Made by a program: the position numbers and the translations under genes | DNA from: Tetrapyrgos nigripes | Taxonomy: Eukaryota; Basidiomycota; Agaricomycetes; Agaricales; Campanellaceae | Direction: 5' to 3' | Length of the DNA stretch: 64,000 bases | Assembly (NCBI GenBank): GCA_013368315.1 | Contig: JAACJM010000012.1 | Span: 956,282 to 1,020,281 of the forward strand | Shown here: positions 47,169-58,818 of the stretch, piece after piece | Layout: every line of letters starts with the position of its first letter | How positions within the stretch are numbered: the stretch's first letter is position 1 | The notes under the pieces: generated by a model | What the model was told of the DNA's origin: nothing | Database searches by the model: none | Seen by the model: the letters and a program-made list of their open reading frames with translations, nothing else

Positions 47169-48148
47169 AGTACATCGAACTGACAACCACCAAGTCCGGA
47201 GAGTTCTTTGCGACAAGGATAAGCTTGCGGAAGATTATAAAGAGTACCCGGACAAGTATCAGAGAACGCAGAGTAGTTTGGTGAAAGAAGTAGTAACCAT
47301 TGCAGGTGAGTCTGTCCCTTTCTCGACCAGAGCAGCGTGAGCTCATCAAGTCAATACAGCAACGTATACACATGTACTGGAGTCTCTGGACAACATCATT
47401 GCACATCTGGACGTTATTCTCAGGTACGTCTTTCTCATCAATGAGGTGCAAATGCTGTAATAGCATTTCATTTCATTCTTACTTTACAGCTTAGCCCACG
47501 TCTCTGCGAACGCACCGGAACCCTATGTCACGCCCATAGTTGTAAGCTGGGACGTAGTGAGTAGCAATATTTCACCTTGTCCAGGTAACATGGTCCCCGT
47601 TAATATATCCACTTAGGAACTTCAACATACAATGACTTTGATCTGGCATAGGGCCGGGCTATTTCAGAGGGAGAAAGTCAAACATTTCTGTTCCGCTGAC
47701 CTGACCATGACTGCACTCGTCTGTAGGCACATCGCATTCAGTCTCTTCGCCACTTATTTCCCTGAGCTCACCGCTCTTGATCAACAAAGCAAACATGTCA
47801 AGAATCTTCATGTCGTTGCTCGTGCATGGGATAAGTCTGATGGACAAGCGAGTGAAATTACTTTGTTGTATAAGGTGGATCTTGGTAGGTGGTTTATTTT
47901 TCGTCTTTCGATAACGAGTGGCTCTGCCAGGAATATCCGATCAGAGCTTTGGTATACATGTAGCTGAACGAATTTCCCTGAAAGTGTCGTCAAGGTAAAG
48001 TAGTGTTCATGGCCTCGCAGAGCACCTTGGTAATGACGACGACGATGTTGTCATGCATGATGATAGGGATACAGAGGCTCAATTGGATGAGCTCGAGGCT
48101 TTGGTAGAGAGTTACCGTCCGAGGATTGAGGGTCACTGTCAGTGGTTG
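47169..48148 (+). pseudogene. MSH2: MSH2 fragment, copy 3
   Basis: Same exons and same internal deletion of the ATPase core as 11740-12720: DYKEYPDKYQRTQSSLVKEV, DNIIAHLDVIL, LAHVSANAPEPYVTPIV, then [11 protein letters not shown] and ITLLYKV. The end of the [10 protein letters not shown] exon is further altered (TATACATGTAGCTG for TATATACGTTGC), introducing a TAG. Confidence 0.72.
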
Positions 48149-48419
48149 CAGTTTCTCTTTAGACAATCCGAGTGCATTCCCTTACTTTGTTGATGGTCTT
48201 TCCAATATTCTTTTACGCACTCTGTAGTTATAACACTTGTCCAATATATATGCACATGTAATTGCCTAGAGTACTGTATCTTGTAGATATCCCGAATCAA
48301 TGTACAAATACACATAAGTCGCTGACTGAAGATGGTACTCTGAACGGGCTGAAATAGGCAAGGATTTGGTCAATGTATGTTTCTACTACCAAGGTTGAGC
48401 ATGAGTCTCCCGGTGCACC

Positions 48420-48965
48420 GCTCATGTACATGTGAGGACAGAAGACACGAAGTACGTTTTCCCGGCGTCCCGCTGCAACTTATCTACGCTTAGCCAACCA
48501 ATCTTCCGGGGTCCAAGTGTACGGATACGGGGGATCTCGGATAGGGAATGGACCAGGAATATCAGCCAGGATTTTCTGAGTCTTCCCGCCACGCCGAGTG
48601 GGTTTTTTGTTGGTGCGTGGGGCAGGGCCAGAAGATCGATCCCGCTCGGGTGTTGAGTTGACATTGGTTGTGAATGAAGTGGACGTTTCGAAGAGCTGGA
48701 CGGGGTGTGAGGGGAATAGATGAAGACGAAGATAACTGGCGGGTCATCGGTGTACATTTGATTGCGAAAATTCATTGGAACCAAGGAGACGAATTTGCAT
48801 GCCATGGCTTTCCGTAGTCTGCAGACGATAATGGGCTTGTACAAACCATGCGGTTTCGGTCGAGTCTTTGACCTTGAAAAAGAACTCGACTGCCCCGAAA
48901 GATGTACACATGAATGATTTGTCCGATACGGACAATAAACAATGGGTATGCGTTGAAGAGCTTGT
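48420..48965 (-). pseudogene. Unrecognised family M7, copy 3
   Basis: As at 28500-29085, but with two small deletions: about 21 bases removing the DDNNWWSTD region near 48748, and 9 bases near 48650. Not recognised. Confidence 0.4.
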
Positions 48966-49084
48966 CTAAATGGCACCAGAGAGACACGAGTAAGAAGTAG
49001 TTGAGTTTAGAGAGAAAAGAAAGGAGAAGAAGGTTAGGTCTCTGTCAAGACGACGAAAGAGTAAGAAAGACTCGCCTTCAATAT

Positions 49085-50672
49085 CGCCCTCTCCTCCGCA
49101 CCTTCAATATTCTCAAACTCGTAGGCCACCTGAACGCAAGGAGGAACACTGCAGGTAACTCGGTAAGGACCATATAGACGAGTTGACCACCCATGAAAGC
49201 AGCGATACGTGATTGAGGTGGGATAGCGGAGAGGGAACGACCGATGATGCCGCGTTGGTTATTGAGGAAAAAGAGAACGAGGTGGTGCGTCGGCCGGATT
49301 CGATTTTTTCGCGACAGTCGATGAGGGCGAATTTCCAGTAGAGGAGTTGCCAGGAGAAGTCTGAGGGGATATTATGAGCGATTGAGAAGAGAAGCGAAGG
49401 AAAGAAGGAAAGAAGACTTACAGATACCACCACTGACGCGTGTAAAAGATTTAGATGAGGCAATTTTTTGAATGCAAGGAATCTCTCTTCTGTGTTTGGG
49501 TAAAAGTTTCTGTATCATCGACAACCTCAATCAGCCTGTGTCAAAAAAGAGTCGAGGAAAAAATCCACCCACCTAATCACCGTAAACACAAAAGGGCAGG
49601 TACACATGTACAAAAAGAGTCGTAACCTTATTGGTATCATGAAACACCAGACTATTCCTCCAAGTAATCACAGCACTCGCCGAACTGCCATGGCTCAAAC
49701 AAGAACACGCAACGAATAAAGCTCGTAAGGCAGGGGAGATCCAGAGGTATATGAAACTGAGGATAGTGACGTAGAAGCACGGAGGTCGAAGAGGAAGTAG
49801 TACCAAACGCGTTTTTTGTAGATGTAGGTGCGCAGGGAAGGAGATAGAGAGCTTAGGCTATGTGGACCCATCTGCAGAGGAAGAGGTTAGTGATGCCGTC
49901 TCAATCACTAAAGGAAAGCTCAAGACACGCACTCGTACAACACCGACATGAAACCAAAAAAAGAAGGAAACCTTTTCCCTAGTCTGGACGACTTTGGCCG
50001 AGTGCCAAGCACGAGTTGGACAGTTTAGATACTCATGCTGTGACCTATGTCGCAATAAGAGACATGGTTAGCATTCCCAGTTCGAGCAGCGAGCACAGAA
50101 CCCAACCCACGTTAACCTTAAACCCCTTAAACTCCCTATCAGAATTCTCCGCCAACAAATCCCCCGAATCGAAAAGTTCTTCATCGAATGCGGGGAATCC
50201 TTGACCGAAATATCCCTCCGTTTTAGATTTTCTAATGTCTTGATATTGAGGTTGTCCGCACGCATCTTCATAATGAGTTTGTCTCTCTCTTGCGTAGCTC
50301 ATCCGCGCGTTGCTGAGTTGACGTTGGAAGAGGTCGACTTGGGAGTCAAAGTAGGATTCGAGGGTGTCTGTGTGTGCAAAGTGTAAAGGGTATGAGGTGA
50401 TGGGTAAAGTGTAAAGGGTATGAGGTGACGGGTAAAGTGTAAAGGAATGAGAGAACAAAGGTAACACACACACCTAAAAGCGTAAACCCACTCGACAAAT
50501 TTATAAATTCATCCCGTCTAAAGCGTTCGAAGCCAAAGGGACTTTTCCTTTTGCTACTTCCTTTTGTACTCGTACTTGTGTTTGAAGTCGTGGCTGTAGC
50601 CCAAGTTGTAGTGGCATTCCGCATAGAAGTACTTGTGGTATTAGCAGTTGCGCGGCGTTTTCGAGGAGCCAT
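49085..50672 (-). pseudogene. GPC1/DUF2838-like, copy 3
   Basis: Start MAPRKRRATANTTSTSM at 50672. The LSHGSSASAVITWRNSLVF motif is present, with Leu-to-Ser at one site relative to copies 1 and 2, and LYWKFALIDCREKIESG follows. The exon after REKIESG is frameshifted as in copy 2. A short direct duplication (about 28 bases, TAAAGGGTATGAGGTGA-type) near 50384-50430 lies within the first intron. Confidence 0.6.
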
Positions 50673-50829
50673 GTCTGTCGTGCTAGGAAAGCAGCAAGAC
50701 TAGTGCTTGGAGTGGTCGCTATCGTTGTAGCCGTAGCCGTAGCCGTAGTCCTGGTTGTAATGTGAAGACTCGTGAATTACGACACCAAGATCTTCATAGC
50801 CGCGTCCTACATAACACTAAGCCTCTGCA

Positions 50830-51320
50830 AAGAGAAGAGGGGGTAGAGGGTTTCGCCGATGTTGAGGGTGGAGGAGAGGCCGAGGGCGTTACTGCTACTG
50901 GGACCAGGGGGGGTTTGGACATAGTCATAGTAGTCGGAGCAGGATAAAGTCTTTTGGTATCTCGGTCGCAAAGCAGTGTTGTTCAACCTGAGACCCATGT
51001 TGAGAGCACTTGCGTTTTGAGAAGTGGGTTCGTCGAAGAGGGAGGTGGGGATCATGTTTTCTTCTCCGACGTTTTTGTTTTTGTTGTCAGTCAAGGACGG
51101 AGTTGAGGAGTGTATGAAACGAGGGTGGAGGGGATGACTGGAGGGGTTGTTAGACGCAGAGACGCAGGAGAGGAGGGATTTTGGTGTAGGTACAGGTGTA
51201 GGAGACGCGTTTCCTTCGCTTTCCCCCTCATACTCCTCATTTCCCCTTCATAACGCCCCAGTAATTATCTAAGCCAACTCCCGCATACACGGATCCCCTC
51301 TATCATACAAAAATGCAGAT
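50830..51320 (-). pseudogene. mS42-like fragment, third truncated copy
   Basis: Paralogue of 30925-31400, almost identical except for small deletions near 51165 and 51255. Contains MIPTSLFDEPTSQNASAL and LGLSSTLNIGETLYPLF. Confidence 0.6.
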
Positions 51321-51399
51321 TTGAGTTGGGCGAGGGAGCCGTATTGTAAGTGGGTGAGGCGTTGGTGGGGGGGAGGTGGGGGAAGTGGTTTCGACGACT

Positions 51400-51910
51400 G
51401 CATTCTTCATGCTTGAATGGATGGTATCACTGGGGTTTTGGTCGTCAGCACTTTTACTTTAATCCGTCTTGCTAAAGCACAGGACGATCTAGCGAGAGGA
51501 TTTCAAGGCCTAACGGCGTGGAACGATAGCTGTGTGCGAAGCAACTCATTATTGATTTGGTATGTGCAGTTTTCAACACTAGAGTACTGTCACGACACGC
51601 TCTAATGAGAAAGCTTTTGCATTGACCTATGATAGACCAATACCAATCGAGGCGGCGTCTACTTGGCACAGGTGAGTATCCCTTGGTCTTGACCTTTACA
51701 AGTTGTTGAACCAGAAATAGTGTAATGCGGTGGCTTCGTCGGATTGTAGGTTTTACTACGCAATCTTTCCCGGTGTTCTATCAACCAATTAATTCCTTCG
51801 TTTATCTTCAGCTCATCGGTCCCAAGAACACTATAGAACCTCAGGCCCTCATTACAAAGATATGCACAGGACCTCTTAGACGTGATGAAGGACATTATGA
51901 CATATATACC
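51400..51910 (+). pseudogene. Gene X fragment, divergent version, second copy
   Basis: Nearly identical to 31495-32010, with GITGVLVVSTFTLIRLAK, AQDDLARGFQGLTAWNDS and QLIGPKNTIEPQALITKI. A 7-base gap near 51730 distinguishes it. Confidence 0.45.
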
Positions 51911-52605
51911 TCTTTAACTCTATCGCTCACTTTTGTGTATTATACTAATCCCTTTACTCATAAATACATTCTTTGAACAATAACTGTTACCCAGACACGG
52001 AAAGAAAGTAGTTCTACACAAACCACAGGTGAGGACTGTATTCGAATATTTCAAGGGTCAAACGACTAGCCTGTCCTAACCTATGGAGATCTGCTTTCCA
52101 GTGGAGGAGTCGTCATGATCATAACCAGGCCACGCGGGTCCTACCACGGAACAAGAGTACATAGTTGCTCAGGCGAAGTGATCGATGAGGACTGCTTTAG
52201 TCAAGTCCTTCATTCACGATGCGATTGCCAAAAGCTCCCGGGAACAGTCAGGAACTTCTGCAACTAGATCCAGGTTGCTAACCGCCCGTCGAAGCTCTCT
52301 TCTTCGAGGCTATCCTCTCGTCATTGAGAGCCACCGCAGTGAGAACGTGCAGAGATTGCGAGTACCAAAAAAATCATCATCATTCTCATCATCATCGCAG
52401 GTATCAAAACATCTAAGCTAAGTGAGTGGGTACTTTGTCGACAATGATTAATGTGAAAACATGAAGTAGTTTAATTTTGATGAGTGGGATACCGTCTAGG
52501 TCGTCCTTGTTCTCGAGTCAGAAAGGGAACCAAGAAGTTCTTAAACGACGAGCCTAGATGACAGGTACAGTCAGAATTTGAAAGTAAGGATAAGAAGAAT
52601 GGGTG
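51911..52605. other. Non-coding spacer, second copy
   Basis: Counterpart of 32011-32685. No recognisable gene in either strand. Confidence 0.4.
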
Positions 52606-52609
52606 AATC

Positions 52610-53080
52610 TTACTGAGGCTCCTTGCCCAACTTGACATGACTAAAAGCATGGCTCTCGATGGCCTTTACACAGTGGGAAACGTTCAAGTTCTTGTGGAGG
52701 GTGATTTGGAAGACGGAGCAGCTTCCTTGTCTATAGAAGGGTTCATGTTGAAGCAAACGAGTAAAAACCAAATGAATGACGCACTGGCTGATAATAGTAC
52801 TCCGAGCAAGGAAGAATGCCCAAAGCCTGTACCACTTGTCACCGTACTTGGCGGCAATCTTGTCCTTGTTAGACACCCACCTGTAAAGGGTAGCAGAGTA
52901 GTAAACGCTGAGAACGTGGATGTTCTTGACTTCAAAGTTAGCACTTTGAAGCTGTTTGAAGAGTCGTTCGTTAGCTACTGTATTTTGTCAGAAGTAGAGG
53001 AGAAACATAACATACCTGAGAAATGACCCAACCAGCTAGCATCTGCACCAGGGAAAATGTACTTGTGCAGACGGAGTACG
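52610..53080 (-). pseudogene. Sphingolipid C9-methyltransferase C-terminal fragment, copy 2
   Basis: As at 32689-33165: HKYIFPGADAS, RLFKQLQSANFEVKN, YYSATLYRW, VSNKDKIAAKYGDKWYRLW and AFFLARSTIISQ. The intron at 52731-52784 (54 bases, GTGCGTC to CTATAG) then leads to QGSCSVFQITLHKNLN. Nine bases encoding YEN after LYRW are deleted here. The intron happens to be in frame with no stop, so unspliced reading is also open. The catalytic N-terminal domain is missing. Confidence 0.65.
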
Positions 53081-54305
53081 AGCGCGAGTGCTGAGTGGAG
53101 AAAAGTCCGAGTCCGACAATGGGAGCAAAGACCACCACGTTATCAGAACGGATAGAAGCAGAAGCAGACACAGGCGTGACTTTGACTTTGAATTTGGGGT
53201 TGGAATTGAGGTTGGCTTTGGATTTCGTCCGAACTGCATTGACGTCAATTCATTATTGATGTTGTTCCGAGTTTTCTGGGTCTTGCGCAACTTGGCAGGA
53301 TGAGAATTGGAGTCGGAGTCGGAGTCGGACTCATCCCGTTTTGACGCGAGGCGTTTCCTTTTGCTTGGTCGTGAACTCCGAGTCGGTACCGTGAAGATGA
53401 GCGAGGATGGCAGAGAGAGAGAAGGGGGTGGACGTGAGGACGTGGGGATGGGTATGTCTTTCGTCTTAGCCCAAGCCTCGAGACAATGCCTCTTAACAAA
53501 CTCGACCAATTTCTGGTTCAGATCTGAATGATTTCGTCCTGGAAAGCCTTTTTTTATCGTTGACGAAAGCGCAAAGATCATGGACGACTTGGGAGAGTTG
53601 GGCAAGAGTGAGTCTGACTGAAGTCTCGGTCTAATGATTAGTCTCTCCGAGTTCGTCAACCCTCAGGCTGCCACTGGGTCTACGAACACCGAGCAGAGAA
53701 ACGAGGAAGATGGGGTAGATCATTGCGAGGGGGGTAACTAGAGTAGTGCGTAGAGGTCAGACAAAAAGAAAAAGGAAAAATCACAATATTCTCGAACGTC
53801 AAACTCACCTTGCCAAATTCTGAAGAAACAAATGGTTTCCTCAGCTCTTCATCTTTTATCAATTCAACGAGAAAAGCCTTCGAAACTCGTCTGGTACTTC
53901 AGGCCCATTCGGGAGCAGCGTGCTTCATTCCTGTGCCTATGCCTTACTGCTAGTCCTCCCCACCCTCATCCCCCTCCCAAGTGGGCCATGGCCACCTCGA
54001 AATAATACCCCCGCGCAAAAAATTATAAAGCCTTTCCTCTCGACTTCTCCCACTTCAATTCTGCACGCGCCAGAGTCTGCGGGGGTAACGTGTCGATTGA
54101 CGAGGTACCGGATGCCGGGTGTGTTGATGACTTGGAAGATTTCGGCTTGGAATGCGCTGGTGACATGAGTAAGAAGTAGGTGAGTTTAGAGGGAAAAGGA
54201 AAGAGAAGCTGCGACGAAAGTGTGAGAAAGACGAGCATCTTATTCCCGAACGCGTGGATGTACTCGTCTGGGAGTTTTCTGCTTACCTTCGTCGTCGTCA
54301 TCAGG
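53081..54305 (-). pseudogene. Family M1, copy 4
   Basis: Contains KLPDEYIHAFGNKMLVFL (about 54235-54285), TLARAELKWEKSRGKAL, KDEELRKPFVSSEFGKVSL (about 53800-53860), SDLNQKLVEFVKRHCLEAWA with KTKDIP, and RPSKRKRLASKRDESDSDSD in one open frame of 207 codons at 53036-53659. That open stretch is the longest of the family and shows that the NLS-like region and the preceding helix are in one frame without an intron. Confidence 0.42.
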
Positions 54306-54309
54306 TACA

Positions 54310-55041
54310 GATATCTGTAATAATTAAGCCATTATCAAGAGTAAGAAATACACTGTAATCTGACTCTTCTCTCGTAGCAGAAAGTGTGTCAATCTCGCCG
54401 CCAAATTGCCTCTTATACCATCATCTTCATAGTTGTCTGCGCGTTAACTTGTGTACCACTTGCCCATTCTTCGTCCCCGTCCTTACTTGCGTGCACTGAC
54501 AAGGTCATTACACCACAAGAAGCCCGCGGTCTGCGCAAGCATAGAGCATAGACGTAGCATAGCGCTGGATAGGAGCATAGAAAAACATACACTGCCAAGA
54601 CAATACTGATGTGTCTCCCCGGGGAAATGCATTTACGCACAAAGTGTGGGACTCAGAGACTCCCCGGGGGGTAGGTCGCACCTACATACCTGCCTCGGGG
54701 GCCTGTTCTTCGGCTCACATCAATCTTAATACCCACTAAAACCCAGTGTTGGTAGCCCAATCGTCGGGCAGTGTGTGCTCCATTTTTAGCAGCCCTTGCC
54801 ACGTGGTCCGCTGCAACTTCCTCCTATCAACACATCATCAAGTCATTGCTGTCAAGCACTCACGACACCGACTTGATGTGGCGCACATTTTCACCAAAGA
54901 ACAAAGTACTAGTGAACAAGCCTCGTTGCCATGCAAACCTTATAGTTCTCCTTAGAGCTCTTGGTCAGCGGCGAATATATAGAGCTAGTCTTCAGGTCAA
55001 CTTGCGTCCCTTCCTCCCCCTCTTCCAAGAACACCCAAATA
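54310..55041. other. 5' flank of the multipass membrane gene
   Basis: Paralogous in its ends to 27235-27810. Includes a middle part (about 54500-54760) unique in this window with two CCCCGGGG-type palindromes (CTCCCCGGGG near 54614 and 54660). No gene recognised. The segment presumably carries the promoter of the gene at 55042. Confidence 0.4.
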
Positions 55042-56279
55042 ATGGCCTCAGATTCCTCATGCAACGACATCAACGACTGTCGAAAGATTTTCGACATCAC
55101 TTGGGGCTGCGCCGTCACCATCTTCGCGTGCACATGGGTCTCTGTTCATCCAAACGTACCTCCGCCGGACAGCGGGCGCATCTTCATAGCACTCAGACGA
55201 TGTTTCCTGATGGTCATAGCAGTCATAGCTCCAGAGATAATGATAATTTTTGCGCTGCGTCAGTTTATGGTAGCAAGGAACTTCTCCAAAGGTATTTAAC
55301 GGTACACTTTTGTTTTTCGGTCTCTTATTTCCTTTATTATAGAGTACAGGTTGTCAATTACTCATGGATTCTTCATTTCGATGGGGGTTTTGTCACTCGT
55401 CAAGGTCATCATCCGATAACCTTGCCCTCTCAGCTTACAGAAGAAATTCTACTTGACATCAAGGCAACCAAGGTTCAGGATATCGAAGACAAGAGTAAAG
55501 GCGACGCGGTATCCAAGGGACTGGCTCTTCTACAGACTTCGTGGTTTCTAGTCCAAATCCTCACCAGAGCCATTCAGCACCTGCCTATCACTGAGCTAGA
55601 GATAGCCACAGTCGCTTTTGCGATTCTAAACCTATTGATGTATGGATTATGGTGGTTTCAAACCTCTTGACGTTCAGAGGCCAATTATGATTGGTCTTGG
55701 ACCAGAAGACATATCAATATCTTCAACAATATCCTGGCGTCAGCTCTTGTTATCTTTTTCACTTCCTGGACTTGCTTGTTGGAGATTATTACCCCAATCG
55801 GGAGGAGTCGGTATCTGTTCCAATCATTTGGGCAGGCTCGGACAAACCTACGAGGCAGAGGCCAAAACAGTGCCTAGTGTGGTTACCTTTGTTGCTTGCA
55901 TATTCGGCGCCATCCACTGTTTCGCATGGAACTTCTCATTTCCCACCTCGACCGAACAAATGATGTGGAGAATTAGCGCAGCGTTCGTCGCACTTTTTCC
56001 GTTCGTTTACTTCCTTGGATGGGCTAACGCATTACATCTGGGAAGACCTCGACTGGCAGTCCCTGCTAAAAAGGTTCCGACTTTTACGTTACATTTCATC
56101 GTTTCTAAAGGGGATCTTTAATAATGATATCGTAGTTCTGATCATTGTTTCCTTTGGAGTGCTGCTCTACGTTGTATGTAGGCTGATACTTCTCACCATT
56201 ATTTTCACAAACTCTCCGCTCTTTACCTTCAGATGCATATCGTGACATTGACTGGACTAGGTATCTTCCTCATATGTAG
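55042..56279 (+). pseudogene. Agaricomycete multipass membrane protein, frameshifted
   Basis: Family of unknown function, common in mushroom genomes. Exon 1 (55042-55291) gives MASDSSCNDINDCRKIFDI and FACTWVSVHPNVPPP, with two hydrophobic helices ending in LRQFMVARNFSK. The intron is 55292-55342. Exon 2 reads EYRLSITHGFF, then one G is missing in a G run at about 55383 before GGFVTRQGHHP. It continues DKSKGDAVSKGLALLQTSWF, LPITELEIATVAFAILNLLM, then has an extra T before FKPLDVQRPIMIGLG (about 55660), and further shifts in DYYPNREESVSVP. The conserved end DIDWTRYLPHM and its TAG (56277-56279) are intact. At least three frameshifts make a functional product unlikely unless the indels are sequencing errors. 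Confidence 0.7.
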
Positions 56280-56638
56280 GACTTGGACGGATTTCTTCCT
56301 CGTAGCTGGTTTACTACCTTTCTCGCGTGATACATAGTAACACTTCACATTACATACTGGTCCGAGTCGGGCTAGATGTCCTTTATCTATTACTGTGCAC
56401 TTACTTGCTTTGTTCCACTACAGTGCTAAGTTTACTGGATTTCACTCGAGTGTCGGGAATTGTCCGGATTCTCGAAGCAAGTACTTACTCAAATGTGGTA
56501 CTACGTATACTACTAGACATTCAAAAAGTGTATGGATGTAGTACTAAAACCGCTATAACGAGAATCAGATAGTGAGTCATATCGTAAAATATCGTATCGT
56601 TTGCATTGATTGAAGACTGGTTGTAATTTAAAGTAGTA
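56280..56638. other. Spacer after the membrane gene
   Basis: No gene recognised. From about 56515 the sequence matches the M1 flank at 1440-1560 and 17710-17840 (CAAAAAGTGTATG, CGTATCGTTTGCATTGATTG), showing where unit 4 rejoins the common unit. Confidence 0.45.
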
Positions 56639-56693
56639 CAGTCATTTAGTAGTCTTGGCAGTAATTTGATGAGTCTCTGTACCGACACTGTGG

Positions 56694-56760
<67 letters not shown>

Positions 56761-57386
56761 CATTGTTTTGTTTTTTTTTTTTTTTTTTTTTTGCAGTAAT
56801 TTATGAGTTCTGTCTCGACACTGTGGAATTAGCCATTTTTTTTATTTTGCTCCAGCCCCTAGTAATTTCTAGCTACAGTAAATGTATGTAAAGTAGTTAG
56901 TCTATAGGAATATTTTGAGAAGGTCAAATGTCACGCTTTTGGAGTCTTGAGCCAGTGTGAAAAGCGTTATGTAAATGCGTCAATCAAGTCGAGAGGTCGC
57001 GTTTGCTGTCAGCTTTTTGCGGCTAGTTTTCAAGAGCCTCCAGTGTATTGCTTATCGATTTACTGCCTAAACAAGTATTGGGACATCAAGGGCTAAACAT
57101 TATCTTCATGATCAGGTAAAATTTTCGGCCACAAAATGCCCCAAAACGATCCCCAGGCGAATCCAAAATTTGACGCGTCTGAAAATCAGTCAAATTGGAC
57201 GGTTATCTGGGCACCACACTGCATATTTCACTCATGATGGTCAAGCTCCTCATGAAAGATGAAGGAAGTGTATTTCTCAATTATAGAGTACTTTAGAAGC
57301 AGAAAATACAATGGGAACTATCAAAAATAACATATTTCGCGAGTGGCTCAAGGACTACGACTGGCTCAAGGACTACTAAATGACTG
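56639..57386. mobile_element. Mariner-type non-autonomous element, 748 bp, with poly-T tracts
   Basis: The terminal inverted repeat CAGTCATTTAGTAGTC at 56639 is matched by its reverse complement ending at 57386. TA flanks both ends (56637-56638 and 57387-57388). Paralogous empty sites at about 1567 and 17853 read AAAGTAAGTAGATGCAG with one TA. A CAGT start and TA target are typical of Tc1/mariner elements. No transposase frame is present. The element holds a 65-base and a 22-base T run and an imperfect direct repeat around them. Confidence 0.8.
56696..56792. repeat. Poly-T tract, 65 + 22 T
   Basis: T runs at 56696-56760 and 56771-56792 are separated by CATTGTTTTG. On either side is a copy of GCAGTAATTTGATGAG-like sequence ending GACACTGTGGAATT (about 56659-56697 and 56793-56830). 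Length may be inexact in assembly. Confidence 0.85.
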
Positions 57387-57414
57387 TAGATGCAGAGGCT
57401 GATTCAATTGACTA

Positions 57415-57673
57415 CTTACTGTCCCATTTCGTTCAATTGGCGAGTCACGCGTCACGTACCCCAAAATTCGCGAAAAAATTTGGCCGTGACGCATCACAAA
57501 AAGCCATTCGCGAACTGCCAATATACCTTTCCAAAACTGGCAATTTCTCTATCAAATTTCGCGAAATTTAGCGAAAAAAAGCTTCAGTCATGGCTCACAA
57601 CGAAGTTTTCGTGGTCCAAAAATTCACGAGGGCATGTCACGGTCACGATGCCCTCGCGAATTTGAACGAAATG
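57415..57673. mobile_element. MITE-like element with TA target duplication
   Basis: The ends carry CATTTCGTTCAA (57425-57436) and TTGAACGAAATG (57662-57673) in inverted orientation, followed inwards by GCGAG-type sequence on both sides. TA lies on each side (57413-57414, 57674-57675). The paralogous empty sites at about 1588 and 17876 read CTGATTGACTACCATG or CTGATAGACTACCATG. The interior is rich in TTCGCGAA-like motifs and has no coding capacity. Confidence 0.65.
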
Positions 57674-57869
57674 TACCATGTTTGGACGCATAGCGGACTT
57701 GTTTTCAAGGCAGGTCCATCATTTATAGAAGTCAACCTATTTCAAAAAAGTCCACTACTGTCACGCCAATGAGTCCGACGCCTTCAACGACAAGAGGAAC
57801 TTGAGAGGAACATCGCGCTCGCGCTTGACCTAGCTTCATCAAGAGTAAGTGTTTGGGTTAGATAAGCAG

Positions 57870-58818
57870 CGTCATTGTCATTTTGTCCTAGGCCTCTTTC
57901 GTTCTGCTTTCGTCCTTCTTCTCCAAGTCTCTCTCTCATATCCTTGTTCAAAAAAGCCTGTCCTATTCCAATTGCCCCTTTCATACTAAGGCCACCTTTC
58001 AAGATTATCGCAAACGCTTCTCAATTCTGTCTAGTTGATAACTCGGAGGACGTTTCAAAATCAACCTCGTTTTTCCAAAGTTGTCCAAGCGTTTTCTCAG
58101 TCTGGCGCTGGCTTCAACACTCGATGTCAAGACATGCTATGTCAGTTGGCCCTTTGAGCCATGTTGAGACACGTTCGTCAACGATTATGATCGTTGGTGA
58201 GTATTTTCAAGGGTTTCAACTTCAACGCCGTTTTCGCAAGCGCTTTGTAGGGCTGTGTCTATTTCTCCTCTCGAATGTGGTTATTTTTCGGGGTCCGCAT
58301 CGATATTGATGTCAACATACGCATACTCCGGTCTGAGCGTGCATCCTATAACCAGCTATGGTAAGCCAAAGACCCACTGTCAAGACTTCCTACCGAGTTT
58401 GACCTCGAATATTCATAAATCTTATGATTAGGATGCGTGTGGAACTCTGCTGATGGTCGACTCGTCGTGGACCTTCCGGGCTTGTGCACGGCCATTTTAT
58501 CATGGGCCAGGACATTTCTTCAAGAGAGGACGACGATATTACATATATCCGGAGCAGCCGTTGGGTAGAAACCTATCAAGTCACGAGAAATTGGGATGTC
58601 GGGATCTAGAATGTTGAGGATTCGTGGTCGGTAATGCCAGGAATGCAGGTGGACAATTTTGGACGAGGTTAGGATAAGGCGGACAGTTGGAGATTGGTTG
58701 GACGCGCGACGTTGAGAACAGACAGATCGTGAGTTTGCTTTCATCTTATCATGCCGTATGTAGCTAATCTGAATCATTTTTCTAGTGCAGTGCGCATTAC
58801 CCTTGGTGGCGCCGAATC
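57870..58818. other. Paralogous 5' flank of the receptor gene, copy 4, first part
   Basis: Same module as 35100-36000. No recognisable gene. The second part continues at 59133-59406 after an inserted element. Confidence 0.4.

Noticed and set aside
55042..56279. Separate short genes for each open frame in the membrane-gene region
   Set aside because: The pieces join end to end into one known family with a conserved start, intron and C-terminus, so single-base indels explain the breaks.
56696..56792. Poly-A tail of a LINE/SINE or processed pseudogene
   Set aside because: No retroelement body lies next to it, and the block sits inside an element with inverted ends and TA duplication. A past insertion within that element is possible but not shown.
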